Shown: in pieces, positions 25,001-32,942 of the stretch | Position numbering within the stretch: position 1 is the first letter of the stretch | How the letters are laid out: each line of letters opens with the position of its first letter | Assembly (NCBI RefSeq): GCF_010550675.1 | Contig: NZ_JAAGOA010000018.1 | Coordinates: 62,001-126,000 of the forward strand | Direction of reading: 5' to 3' | Source: Phytoactinopolyspora halotolerans | GTDB taxonomy: Bacteria > Actinomycetota > Actinomycetes > Jiangellales > Jiangellaceae | Length of the DNA stretch: 64,000 nucleotides | Made by a program: the position numbers and the translations under genes | Notes under the pieces: generated by a model | What the model was told of the DNA's origin: nothing | The model's input: only the letters and a program-made list of their open reading frames with translations | Databases searched by the model: none

Positions 25001-25175
25001 TGATCGGTGGCATGCTCGGGGGCGGTTACGTGAACTCGTCCCCGCGACGCCGCCGCGAAAGCGCCGGTGACGGCACAACACATCGACGGTCACGGTAGGG
25101 ATACTCTTGATGCCGCTCTCGTGAATCTCATCGTTCACTGGACGTCCTACTCTGTGGTCGATATAGTGAATGCCG

Positions 25176-25195
25176 CAAGCAGCAATAGCTGCTTG
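25176..25195. terminator. Short hairpin CAAGCAGC-AATA-GCTGCTTG
   Basis: Perfect 8-bp arms and a 4-base loop, 50 bp beyond the original stop of the minus-strand pseudogene. A plausible terminator for that gene. Confidence 0.45.
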
Positions 25196-25245
25196 AAGTA
25201 GACCCGGCAGTCTTCCGGACGGTGGACGAGCCGGGTTCGCGCATT

Positions 25246-25801
25246 TTATGGGTCGACCTCGATGATCTCCGCAATGAGCGGCTGGGCCTGTCGTCGCCAT
25301 TCGCCGCCATTCGCCGCCACGTTGCCAGCACCATGCTGCCGCGTCGCTAACCCACAGTAGGGGTTCGCTCTTTGCTCGCATGTGTGTATAGGCCGGTGCA
25401 CGCGTGGCTTCGGCGCCGTGGAGTCGGGCAGCGATGAGCTGGCGATCACGGCTCATCAGTGAGTCATCTTGTTCGAGGACTAAGCGGTGTGCGCCATGTT
25501 TGACAACGTCATCGAGCAATGCATTCAGGCATTCTTCGCGCCCTCGCTTATGTGATTTATTGGCTGATATGTACAGAATCACGGCGAGATTCAGCCGGCC
25601 CAGAGTGCTGAGGATGGTTCGACGTCGTGAATCGCCCTCTTTCGCGAAGTGTAGCCTCGTCTGTCCTGGTAAAGGGAGCCGCCGTACAGCGGATCGTGTG
25701 GTGGCGAGGTTGACCGATGCCACTATCGTTGCGGCTACGACATAGCCCTTCGACTTGCCTTCGTCGAGGAAGACGTGTGCATCTTGGCCAAACATGATCA
25801 C
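25246..25801 (-). pseudogene. DUF3800-like protein, frameshifted by a 10-bp tandem duplication
   Basis: Reads from 25801 (GTG; ATG at 25795): FLDEGKSKGYVVAATIV, LPGQTRLHFAKEGDSRRRTIL, EPLLWVSDAAAWCWQRGGEWRR. This resembles small actinobacterial proteins with a DUF3800/RNase-H-like start. After GGEWRR the frame runs on into nonsense. If one of the two tandem ATTCGCCGCC units is removed, the reading continues GGEWRRQAQPLIAEIIEVDP and stops at 25246, giving a normal-looking end. So the intact gene would encode ~182 aa from the GTG. The current sequence instead reads 319 aa into unrelated frame. A sequencing error is possible but less likely for a clean 10-bp duplication. Confidence 0.75.
25299..25318. 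repeat. 10-bp tandem duplication causing the frameshift
   Basis: ATTCGCCGCC at 25299-25308 and again at 25309-25318. Ten bases shift the frame of the minus-strand gene by one. Confidence 0.9.
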
Positions 25802-25884
25802 CAGGGTAGCGACCCCCTTTGTGGTCGCGAAATATCCGAATTCGCGGCTCAGTAAGGCTGGAGCGTTCCGATATCAGTGGAGGG

Positions 25885-25906
25885 TTTACACGTCACAGCG
25901 TGTAAA
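25885..25906. promoter_or_regulatory. Inverted repeat TTTACACG-N6-CGTGTAAA, likely LacI-type operator
   Basis: Perfect 8-bp arms with a 6-bp spacer, 60 bp before the beta-galactosidase gene. The spacing and CG-flanked AT arms fit LacI/GalR-type sites. The regulator is unknown; no LacI gene is adjacent. Confidence 0.55.
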
Positions 25907-25965
25907 ATCTCCACCTATTTTCGAAATACACGTCGACGGTCTCCGTACAGATACGCTTGGTCCTC

Positions 25966-28350
25966 GTGTCGCGGAATCGATATGCCCTCCGAGTTCCGCC
26001 GCCGTGTTCCGTCCGGCGAGGTCATCTCGCGCTCGGCGAGCCGGCCGGCGTCTCCGATCGTGTCGAGGTGACCAGCCGATGGATCGAACGCGCCGGGAAG
26101 CCGTGGTTTCCCGTGACGGGCGAAATCCACTACGCGCGCATACCGCGGGAGCGCTGGTCTGCCGTCCTCGGCCATGCCCGCGCGGGCGGGCTCGACTCGG
26201 TGGCCACCTACGTCTTCTGGCATGCACACGAGCCGGAACCCGGCGACTTTCGCTGGGACGGCGACCTCGACCTGAGAGCCTTCATCGAGGAGGCGGCGGC
26301 GCACGGACTCGACGTCGTCGTGCGGATGGGTCCGTGGGCGCACGGCGAGGCACGCTACGGCGGATTCCCGGACTGGCTTATGCAGCTCGGGCTGAAGACC
26401 CGCACCAACGATCCCGCGTACCTCGAACTGGTTCGCGTTCTGTACGCCGAGACGGCCGCACAGCTCGCCGGGCTGACTCACGCCGAGGGCGGTCCTGTCG
26501 TCGCGGCCCAGGTGGACAACGAGCTCTACGATCAGCCGGAGCATCTGTCGGCGCTGCGTGAGATCGCCGAGGAGGCCGGTATCCAGGTGCCTGTCTGGAC
26601 GGCCACGGGCTGGGGCGGTGCCCAGGTGCCCGAGACATTCCTGCCGGTCTACAGCGCCTACGCCGAGGGATTCTGGGAGGACTCCACTGTCGACTGGCCG
26701 GAGTTCGCGCCGTTTCACTTCCGGTACAGCGAGGTCCGCGATGACCTGTCCGTCGGGGCGGATCTGCGCGAGGCCCTCGACGGCATCGTTCTCGGCGCGG
26801 ACGCCGTGCCGCTGAGGGACGATGCTGCCGTCCCGTTCGTGACCTGTGAGCTCGGCGGCGGCATGCACGTCGCTTACCACCGCCGTCCGCTGGTCTCGGC
26901 CCAGGACGTCGAGGCACTGGCACTGGCGAAGATCGGCAGCGGATCGATCTGGCAGGGCTACTACATGTACAGCGGCGGGACACAGCGCGTGGACGGGCGC
27001 GGCACCTTGCAGGAGTCGCACGCCACCGGCTATCCCAACGACGTTCCGTGCCTGAGCTATGACTTCTACGCCCCCATCGGCGAGCACGGGCAGATCCGGC
27101 CGCACTACCACCTGCTGCGACGCCAGCATCTGTGGCTACGCGAAGACGGACACCGGCTCGCGATGATGGCGACGACGGTGGGCGGCGGCAGCGAGGACCC
27201 GGACGAGCTGCGATGGGCCGTGCGCTCCGACGGGCACAGCGGCTACCTGTTCCTGACCACTTACCAGCCGCCGAAGCAGCCACTGGCCGCACAGAACGGC
27301 GTCCAGATCACGGTCGGATTCGACGACGCCGACGTGACGGTGCCGACCGAGCCGGTCGACATCCCCGCCGGTCTGTCGCTTGTCTGGCCATTGCGGTATC
27401 CGCTGGCGACGGGTCTCGTGTTGCGCAGCGCCACGGCGCAGGTGCTGACGCGCATCACCGATGACGAGGGCGAGATCCTCGTCCTCGCGGCTGCCGAGGG
27501 CATCCCCGTGGAACTCGTGCTCGACGCGGAGGTGGACGTCAGCGGAAGCGGTCGCGGCCGCCCTGGCGACGGCGGAACCGTGGTGAGCCTCGCCAGTGCG
27601 CCGGGCCCGGACTGCGTCGTGGAGCTTCCTGGCATCCGGATCCTGGTCTTGGACCCGGTGAGCGCCAACCGCCTGTACCGGATGGAGGTCGCGGGGCGCG
27701 AGCGCCTGGTGCTGACGGACACGCCGATCTATGCCGACCGTGGGGACCTTGTCCTGCACCCCGAGCACACCCAGTGCCACGTGTCGTTGTTACCGGCACC
27801 GGCTACCCTCGTGGCGGAGGGCGCGGAGCTGGGCGCCGCGTCGGATCGGGGCCGGTGGCGCAGATGGACGCTCGCGGTGCCGACCGCGGGCGCTCGCCGG
27901 CTGGTCGCCGGTGTGCGCGCCGCGGACGTAGCGGCGCCGAAACCGGTGCATGGCGGGCCGATGAACCGGCTCAGCGCGCCGACGGACTTCTCATCGGCGG
28001 CGCCGGTACACATCGACGTGCCGCGCGACGTGTTCGCCGGCGCTGTGGCCGGCGCGGGCCGGGTGCTGCTGCGGGTCACCTGGACCGGCGACGTCGGCAG
28101 GGCGTTCGTCGGGGACCGGCTCGTCAGTGATCATTTCTGGCACGGGCGGGCCTGGGACATCGACCTCACACCCGTCGCCGACGAGGCCGCCGAGCACGGC
28201 GTGCGGCTGGAGTTGCTGCCGTGGCGGCGCGACACCGGCGTGTGGGTCGACCCTGCTGTTCGGGGCGTACGCGATGGTGTGGTCGTCGAGTCGGTGGACG
28301 TAGTACGCGTGGGCCGGGTCCGCCTGAGCGTGGGAGACGCGGAACGGTAG
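25966..28350 (+). CDS. GH35 beta-galactosidase
   Basis: About 794 aa; the start is uncertain (TTG 25957 or GTG 25966; GTG 26068 would cut into conserved sequence). Characteristic GH35 N-terminus VTSRWIERAGKPWFPVTGEIHYARIPRERW, then DSVATYVFWHAHEPEPGDFRWDG, RMGPWAHGEARYGGFPDWL, VVAAQVDNELYD (acid/base Glu) and VPFVTCELGGGMHVAY (nucleophile Glu). C-terminal beta domains follow. No signal peptide, so it hydrolyses imported galacto-oligosaccharides in the cytoplasm. It fits as the downstream step to the secreted GH30 galactanase. Confidence 0.88.
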   Translation: MSRNRYALRVPPPCSVRRGHLALGEPAGVSDRVEVTSRWIERAGKPWFPVTGEIHYARIPRERWSAVLGHARAGGLDSVATYVFWHAHEPEPGDFRWDGDLDLRAFIEEAAAHGLDVVVRMGPWAHGEARYGGFPDWLMQLGLKTRTNDPAYLELVRVLYAETAAQLAGLTHAEGGPVVAAQVDNELYDQPEHLSALREIAEEAGIQVPVWTATGWGGAQVPETFLPVYSAYAEGFWEDSTVDWPEFAPFHFRYSEVRDDLSVGADLREALDGIVLGADAVPLRDDAAVPFVTCELGGGMHVAYHRRPLVSAQDVEALALAKIGSGSIWQGYYMYSGGTQRVDGRGTLQESHATGYPNDVPCLSYDFYAPIGEHGQIRPHYHLLRRQHLWLREDGHRLAMMATTVGGGSEDPDELRWAVRSDGHSGYLFLTTYQPPKQPLAAQNGVQITVGFDDADVTVPTEPVDIPAGLSLVWPLRYPLATGLVLRSATAQVLTRITDDEGEILVLAAAEGIPVELVLDAEVDVSGSGRGRPGDGGTVVSLASAPGPDCVVELPGIRILVLDPVSANRLYRMEVAGRERLVLTDTPIYADRGDLVLHPEHTQCHVSLLPAPATLVAEGAELGAASDRGRWRRWTLAVPTAGARRLVAGVRAADVAAPKPVHGGPMNRLSAPTDFSSAAPVHIDVPRDVFAGAVAGAGRVLLRVTWTGDVGRAFVGDRLVSDHFWHGRAWDIDLTPVADEAAEHGVRLELLPWRRDTGVWVDPAVRGVRDGVVVESVDVVRVGRVRLSVGDAER

Positions 28351-28368
28351 CCCGTGTCTCGGCGGGCA

Positions 28369-29310
28369 TCACACACGCGCAGGGTCCGGCGTGCCGTGGC
28401 GTGCGGACCGGCGTGCCCGGAGGCGGCGCAGCATCCGAGCGTCGTCGAAGCCGACGGCTCGTGCCGCCGCCTCCATGGTGGCGCCATGCCCGAGGAGATA
28501 TTCGGCACGTTCCATCCGCAGCGTCTGCTGGTAGCGCAGCGGCGTCATCCCGGTGGCGCGGGTGAACAACCTGGTCACCGTGCGCTCACTGCATCCGGCC
28601 ACGTCAGCGAGGTCAGCCAGGAGCACGCGTTCGGTGAATCGGGCGTCGATGTGGTCCTGCACCCGGTGCACGGCCTCGTTGAGGTGTGACCGGTGCCGGA
28701 GCATGGCGCTGGCCTGCGGCTCGTCGCCGTTGCGGCGGGCGTACACCACCATGGATCGGGCGACCTGCGCCGCCGCGCCGGGGCCGTGACGGGTGGCGAT
28801 CAGGTACAGCGCGAGGTCGATACCGCTGGCGATGCCCGCCGAGGTGACGACGCGGTCGTCGACCACGTAGAGAACATCGCGGACGACGGACGCCGCTCGA
28901 TGACGACGGGCCAGCTCGTCCTGCAACTCGTGATGCGTCGTGCAACGACGCCGATCCAGGAGTCCCGCCGCTCCGAGTCCGAAGGCGCCACTGCATACGC
29001 TGGCGACGGTTCCGCCGGCGGCATGGTGTGCGCGTAGGCGCTCCAGGCTGGGTTCGGCGAGTGATGGGATGCGGGTCCGCAGCGGCGAGCGCCAGCCCGG
29101 CACCATGATCAGATCCCGGTCGGTCAGCGTCGGCCAGGTTGTTTCCGCCCGGATGCGCGCACCCTGTGCGGTGACGATCTCCTCGGTCTCGGCGACGTAA
29201 CTGAGCGTGTAGTCGTCACCGTGATCACCCGCGGTGGAGAACACCTGCGCGGGACCGGCCAGGTCCAGCAGGTGCAGATTCGGTACGAGCAGAAAGACGA
29301 CACGGGTCAC
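28369..29310 (-). CDS. GlxA-family AraC-type regulator (DJ-1/PfpI domain + HTH)
   Basis: 313 aa from GTG 29310. N-terminal DJ-1/PfpI amidotransferase-like domain (VVFLLVPNLHLLDLAGPAQVF, GGTVASVCSGAFGLGAAGLLDRRRCTTHH) with a nucleophile-elbow-like Cys in SVCSGAF. C-terminal double AraC HTH (RFTERVLLADLADVAGCSERTVTRLFTRATGMTPLRYQQTLRMERAEYLL). It lies 12 bp behind the isochorismatase-like gene on the same strand, so it is co-transcribed. Confidence 0.88.
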   Translation of the reverse strand: MTRVVFLLVPNLHLLDLAGPAQVFSTAGDHGDDYTLSYVAETEEIVTAQGARIRAETTWPTLTDRDLIMVPGWRSPLRTRIPSLAEPSLERLRAHHAAGGTVASVCSGAFGLGAAGLLDRRRCTTHHELQDELARRHRAASVVRDVLYVVDDRVVTSAGIASGIDLALYLIATRHGPGAAAQVARSMVVYARRNGDEPQASAMLRHRSHLNEAVHRVQDHIDARFTERVLLADLADVAGCSERTVTRLFTRATGMTPLRYQQTLRMERAEYLLGHGATMEAAARAVGFDDARMLRRLRARRSARHGTPDPARV

Positions 29311-29322
29311 GATCTGGTCAGG

Positions 29323-29910
29323 CTAGCGCGTTCCGGTCAGTTCGGCCACGGTGCGGATGGTCGCGAAGCGGCCGGCTAGCGCATACTCGGTCCGGGCGAT
29401 GATCTCATGCGTACCGAGGGTCCGCGGGTCGGTGAGGATCTGCTCGGGCGTCAGTGTGGCCGGGGCGTCGCGGTGTGCGATCGGGTTCGTCGCCGTCGCC
29501 TCGGTGACGAACGTCACCTCGTAGCCGAGATCCGAGGCGAGCCGTGCGGTGGTCTCGCAGCACTGCTCGGTCCGGATGCCGCAGACGGTCAACTCGCGCA
29601 CGCCCCGAGACGTCAGCAGTTGCTGCAGGTTCGTTGTGGTGAACGCGTTGTGCGACGTTTTGGCCAGGACCGACTCGCCGGCTTGGGGAACCAGGCCTTC
29701 CATCAGCCGGACATGGCCGCTCGCAGGGTCGAAGGGCCCGCCGCTGCCCGGTTCGGTGTGCAGTATCCAGGCGACGAGATCGCCCTGGTCCCGGGCGAGT
29801 TCGGCCAGCTCGCCGACCGGCTTGGCGATCTCCGGATTCGAGATGAGCTTCCACAGCGGACGCTGCCGGAACGACTCCTGGACGTCGAGGACGATGAGGG
29901 CACGGTTCAT
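29323..29910 (-). CDS. Isochorismatase-family cysteine hydrolase
   Basis: 195 aa from ATG 29910. Catalytic triad visible: Asp9 (IVLDVQESF), Lys84 (VLAKTSHNAF) and Cys117 in GIRTEQCCETT, with the adjacent cis-peptide region. Such enzymes hydrolyse amides or nicotinamide-like compounds, not necessarily isochorismate. The partner GlxA-type regulator suggests an inducible nitrogen or amide catabolic function. Confidence 0.85.
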   Translation of the reverse strand: MNRALIVLDVQESFRQRPLWKLISNPEIAKPVGELAELARDQGDLVAWILHTEPGSGGPFDPASGHVRLMEGLVPQAGESVLAKTSHNAFTTTNLQQLLTSRGVRELTVCGIRTEQCCETTARLASDLGYEVTFVTEATATNPIAHRDAPATLTPEQILTDPRTLGTHEIIARTEYALAGRFATIRTVAELTGTR

Positions 29911-30047
29911 GACCCCGATTCTGCGCCGCGCACCCGGCGGCGCATAAGGCCACTTCAAGCCGTCGAGCGGAACGATCCGGTCACCGGCTTGGGGAGATCC
30001 GGGAGATGTGCCATCGTGGCCGTAGTTGCCGTTGTGGAGGTGCACAC

Positions 30048-30215
30048 ATGTCGACGGGCCCGGCCGGATGGCGGCCGAGTGTGGCTGAGCCGCACGACAC
30101 GGGTGGTGAATCGGTGTGCTGGCTGCCGCAGGTCTGCGAGGATTGTGGGCGCCTTGCCGACGACGAGCCGCCGACCGTCTGTGCGGCCTGCGGCGCCAGT
30201 ATCGACGTTCCCTGA
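30048..30215 (+). CDS. 55-aa zinc-ribbon miniprotein
   Basis: ATG 30048 with GGAGG at 30036-30040. Two CxxC knuckles (VCEDCGRL and VCAACGAS, 17 residues apart) form a likely single zinc ribbon. An upstream CW pair is present. No family identified. Runs divergently from the isochorismatase gene and converges on the XRE gene. Confidence 0.6.
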   Translation: MSTGPAGWRPSVAEPHDTGGESVCWLPQVCEDCGRLADDEPPTVCAACGASIDVP

Positions 30216-30275
30216 ACCCACGCCGCACCACAGCGGCGAACGCGGACGATGCCCGACGCTGCGGGTGCCCGCATG

Positions 30276-30515
30276 TCACGCGGAGCGTTCAGCGGAGCCG
30301 AGGCGGGGAAACTCAGTGGTCGAGAAGATGACTTCGACGGGGACCTCGAAGTACTCGGCGATCTTCAGCGCGAGGTAGAGGCTGGGGCTGTATTCACCGC
30401 GTTCGAGATAGCCGACCGTCTGGTAGTGGACGCCCAGCGCGTCGGCGAGCTCACGCCGGGAGATGCCGCGCTCCGCCCTGAGCATGGCGATCCTGTTGTA
30501 GACGGTCTCGCTCAA
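30276..30515 (-). CDS. Small XRE-family HTH regulator
   Basis: 79 aa, nearly all HTH_3: YNRIAMLRAERGISRRELADALGVHYQTVGYLERGEYSPSLYLALKIAEYFEVPVEVIF. This short type often accompanies an ABC exporter in Gram-positive bacteria. It lies 30 bp after the ABC permease in the same operon and is the probable regulator. Confidence 0.88.
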   Translation of the reverse strand: MSETVYNRIAMLRAERGISRRELADALGVHYQTVGYLERGEYSPSLYLALKIAEYFEVPVEVIFSTTEFPRLGSAERSA

Positions 30516-30545
30516 GGTCGTCCTTTCTCCGGCTTGGCCGATCCA

Positions 30546-31403
30546 CTACATCCCATACCGTTGCATGGCCTGCTGGCGTCGTTCCTCCAGGGCGGACCCG
30601 GACTCGCGCCGGGCCATCCGGCGCAGCACGGGCGGCGCGAGCAGCAGCCCGACGACGGCCCACGCGCTGAGCACGCCGACGGCCTCCCACAGCCTCCATG
30701 CCTCGCCGATCTCAGCGCCGGCGGCGTCATCGGGTAGCAGTGCCCAGCGGATGCCGTGTCCGAGCCAGTACATCGGAAAGACCTGCGCGACGACCTGCAA
30801 CCACTCCGCCAGCGCGGTGATCGGGTAGAAGATGCCGGATATGGCGCTCAGCGTGGCGATGGGCAGCATGGACAGCCCGAACGACGCCTGCGGATTGCTG
30901 ACCTGCGAGCCGATGAGCGCTCCCCACGGGAGGGTCGCCAGTAGACCGAGTGCGGCGAATCCGAGCAGACCGAGCCAGCCCGTGACGGGCGTGTCGAGCA
31001 GCTCGGTGACGAAGATCAACCCGGCCGCCAGGATGATCGCAAGCATGACGGCCGTGGCCAGAGCTATGACGACGAGCTTGGCCACCACATAACCGACCAT
31101 GCCGTGCGGGGTCGCCTTGGCACGCAGCAAGGTGCCGTCTTCTCGCTCGACGGTCAGCATGCCGCTCGGACCGAGGATGCCGCTCCAGGCCACCATCATG
31201 CCGAGGATGCTGGGCAGGACCACGCTCGCGAGTGACTGCGTTGTGCCCTCGACGGTGGAGTCGCGCTGGAAGAAGAGCACCACGGCGAACACCAGCGCGA
31301 CGGCGACGTACCAGCCCCACTCGTCGACCGTCCTGGTGTTGTTCTTGGTCTCGATCCAGCCTCGGGAGAGCCCGAGGCGGCAGGCGTAGATCGTCGGGTT
31401 CAT
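30546..31403 (-). CDS. ABC-2 type transporter permease
   Basis: 285 aa, about six membrane helices. Features LASVVLPSILGMMVAWSGILGPSGMLTVEREDGTLLRAKATPHGMVGYVVAKL and IFYPITALAEWLQVVAQVFPMYWLGHGIRWALLP are typical of ABC-2 efflux permeases (drug, lipid or antibiotic export). One-base TGATG overlap with the ATPase gene. Cargo unknown. Confidence 0.88.
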   Translation of the reverse strand: MNPTIYACRLGLSRGWIETKNNTRTVDEWGWYVAVALVFAVVLFFQRDSTVEGTTQSLASVVLPSILGMMVAWSGILGPSGMLTVEREDGTLLRAKATPHGMVGYVVAKLVVIALATAVMLAIILAAGLIFVTELLDTPVTGWLGLLGFAALGLLATLPWGALIGSQVSNPQASFGLSMLPIATLSAISGIFYPITALAEWLQVVAQVFPMYWLGHGIRWALLPDDAAGAEIGEAWRLWEAVGVLSAWAVVGLLLAPPVLRRMARRESGSALEERRQQAMQRYGM

Positions 31404-32392
31404 CAGCGTGCCCTCTTCAGGTTCGTCAGCGCGGTGGCAGCGCCCGGACTCGGGTTCTGGTCCTGGTCCAGCCCCGTTTCGTATCTGTGCACCAGCGCCA
31501 TGTAGGTGTCTTCGAGGCTCGCCCGGCGCACTTCCAGGTCTCGAACCTCGTCGCGCTCGGTCAGCAGAAGGTCGCGGACGAATTCGGTGGCGTCGTCCGT
31601 GGCGTGCACGAAGTGCTGGCCCCCGACGCTCCAGCGCACCTCGGCCTGGCTGGAGACGTTGCGGGCGAGCTGGTCGGCACTTCCGTCGGCGACGATCCGA
31701 CCGCCGGCGAGGATGAGGATGCGGTCGGTGAGCTTCTCGGCCTCGTCGAGATCATGAGTGGTGAGCACGACGGTGGTCCCCTCCAGGTCGGACAGGCGAT
31801 GGACGAGGTCGTGGAAGTCACGCCGGGCGTGCGGATCCAGCCCGGCGGTCGGTTCGTCGAGGAAGAGCAGTTCCGGACGGCCGACGACACCGATGGCGAC
31901 GTCGAGCCTGCGTCGCTGGCCTCCGGACAGTTGTCCCAAGCACCGGCTTGCCTGTTCCCGAAGCCCGACCATGTCCATCAGTTCGTCGACCTGGATCGGG
32001 CGCTGCCGATCCGGTGCCGAATACGGCGCGTAGTAGCGGCCGAGGTGATCGAGCAGATCGCGTACCTTCCATCTGACGTGGTCGCGCCAGGATTGCAGCA
32101 CGATGCCGATCCGGGCGCGCCAGTCCTCGCCGCCGTTGAGGGGATCGACGCCGAGTACGGTGACGTCCCCGGCCGAACGGGCCCGGAAGCCCTCGAGGAT
32201 CTCGACTGTGGTGGTCTTGCCCGCACCATTGGGGCCGAGCAGGGCGATCACCTCGCCACGGTGGACCGTGAAGTCCACGCCATCCAGCACGTCCGTGGAC
32301 CCGTAGCGCATGCGCAGGTCGCGGACGTCGATGACGGTGTCGCCCTCGCCGCTGGGACCGCCCGGCTGGCGCGCGTCGAGCTGGCTCAACAC
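31403..32392 (-). CDS. ABC transporter ATP-binding protein (exporter)
   Basis: 329 aa from GTG 32392. Walker A GPNGAGKTTT, signature LSGGQRRRLDVAI, Walker B ELLFLDEPTAGLD, H-loop TTHDLDEAEKL. The C-terminal extension (HFVHATDDATEFVRDLLL, ~230-310) is that of DrrA/CcmA-type exporter ATPases. First gene of the ATPase-permease-XRE operon. Confidence 0.92.
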   Translation of the reverse strand: MLSQLDARQPGGPSGEGDTVIDVRDLRMRYGSTDVLDGVDFTVHRGEVIALLGPNGAGKTTTVEILEGFRARSAGDVTVLGVDPLNGGEDWRARIGIVLQSWRDHVRWKVRDLLDHLGRYYAPYSAPDRQRPIQVDELMDMVGLREQASRCLGQLSGGQRRRLDVAIGVVGRPELLFLDEPTAGLDPHARRDFHDLVHRLSDLEGTTVVLTTHDLDEAEKLTDRILILAGGRIVADGSADQLARNVSSQAEVRWSVGGQHFVHATDDATEFVRDLLLTERDEVRDLEVRRASLEDTYMALVHRYETGLDQDQNPSPGAATALTNLKRAR

Positions 32393-32412
32393 AGGGATCT
32401 ACCTCATTCTGC

Positions 32413-32458
32413 GTAGTGTCTATCTGATGGTTGATAGTACATCTACTACATAGTGATA
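32413..32458 (-). promoter_or_regulatory. AT-rich promoter region of the ABC-XRE operon
   Basis: Bases 32413-32458 contain CTATC-N8-GATAG (32421-32438) and repeated TAGT/ACTA elements in an otherwise GC-rich region just upstream of the ATPase start. Likely promoter and XRE operator. The rest of 32393-32621 shows nothing else. Confidence 0.4.
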
Positions 32459-32621
32459 TACAGGTGCACACCGACCGGAGTCCGACTCGATGCTTTCCTC
32501 GGGATCCACGTGTCGGGTACAAGCCGCGCGGAGGTCGTGGAGCTCCTGCTTTGCGAGGCGTCGGTGCCGAGGCGTTGCCGTCGCGACCGGCGCGCCATGT
32601 CTCAGGTAGCCTGTTCCTGCA

Positions 32622-32694
32622 GGGCCTCTAGCTCAATTGGCAGAGCTGCGGACTTTTAATCCGTAGGTTCCGGGTTCGAGCCCCGGGGGGCCCA
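32622..32694 (+). tRNA. tRNA-Lys (anticodon UUU)
   Basis: 73 nt. Acceptor arms GGGCCTC/GGGGCCC pair with one G-U; D-arm GCTC...GAGC; anticodon loop CTTTTAA with anticodon UUU at 32655-32657; T-arm CCGGG-TTCGAGC-CCCGG. CCA is not encoded. Confidence 0.95.
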
Positions 32695-32942
32695 CTCCTC
32701 GCGGCGCCGAATGGCTTCCTTCGACGGGTAGTTGGCGGCCGTCGCCGTGGTTGGACAGCAGACCGAGATGTTGCCGCGGCCACGGCCGAACTGTTGCGCC
32801 AGAGCCACGGTCATGATGCCGTGCATGTCTTCGACGTCGGCCTGCACCAGCCGAGGATGCCCAGGTCGCCGCGCTCGCCCGCGGCGGACTTGAGCCGCCA
32901 GCGGTACGGGTGAGCTGTACACCTCGCGCAGGTGTTGACAGG
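32695..32942. other. Region without a convincing gene after tRNA-Lys
   Basis: A minus-strand frame here (MTCQHLREVYSS ... HGIMTVALAQQFGRGRGN) has no recognised family and runs straight into the tRNA, so I do not call it. It could be a remnant next to a tRNA integration site, but no att repeat was found. Confidence 0.4.

Noticed and set aside
23116-25083. Minus-strand 655-codon frame opposite the GH30 gene
   Set aside because: Composition is that of a shadow frame; the GH30 domains are unequivocal on the other strand.
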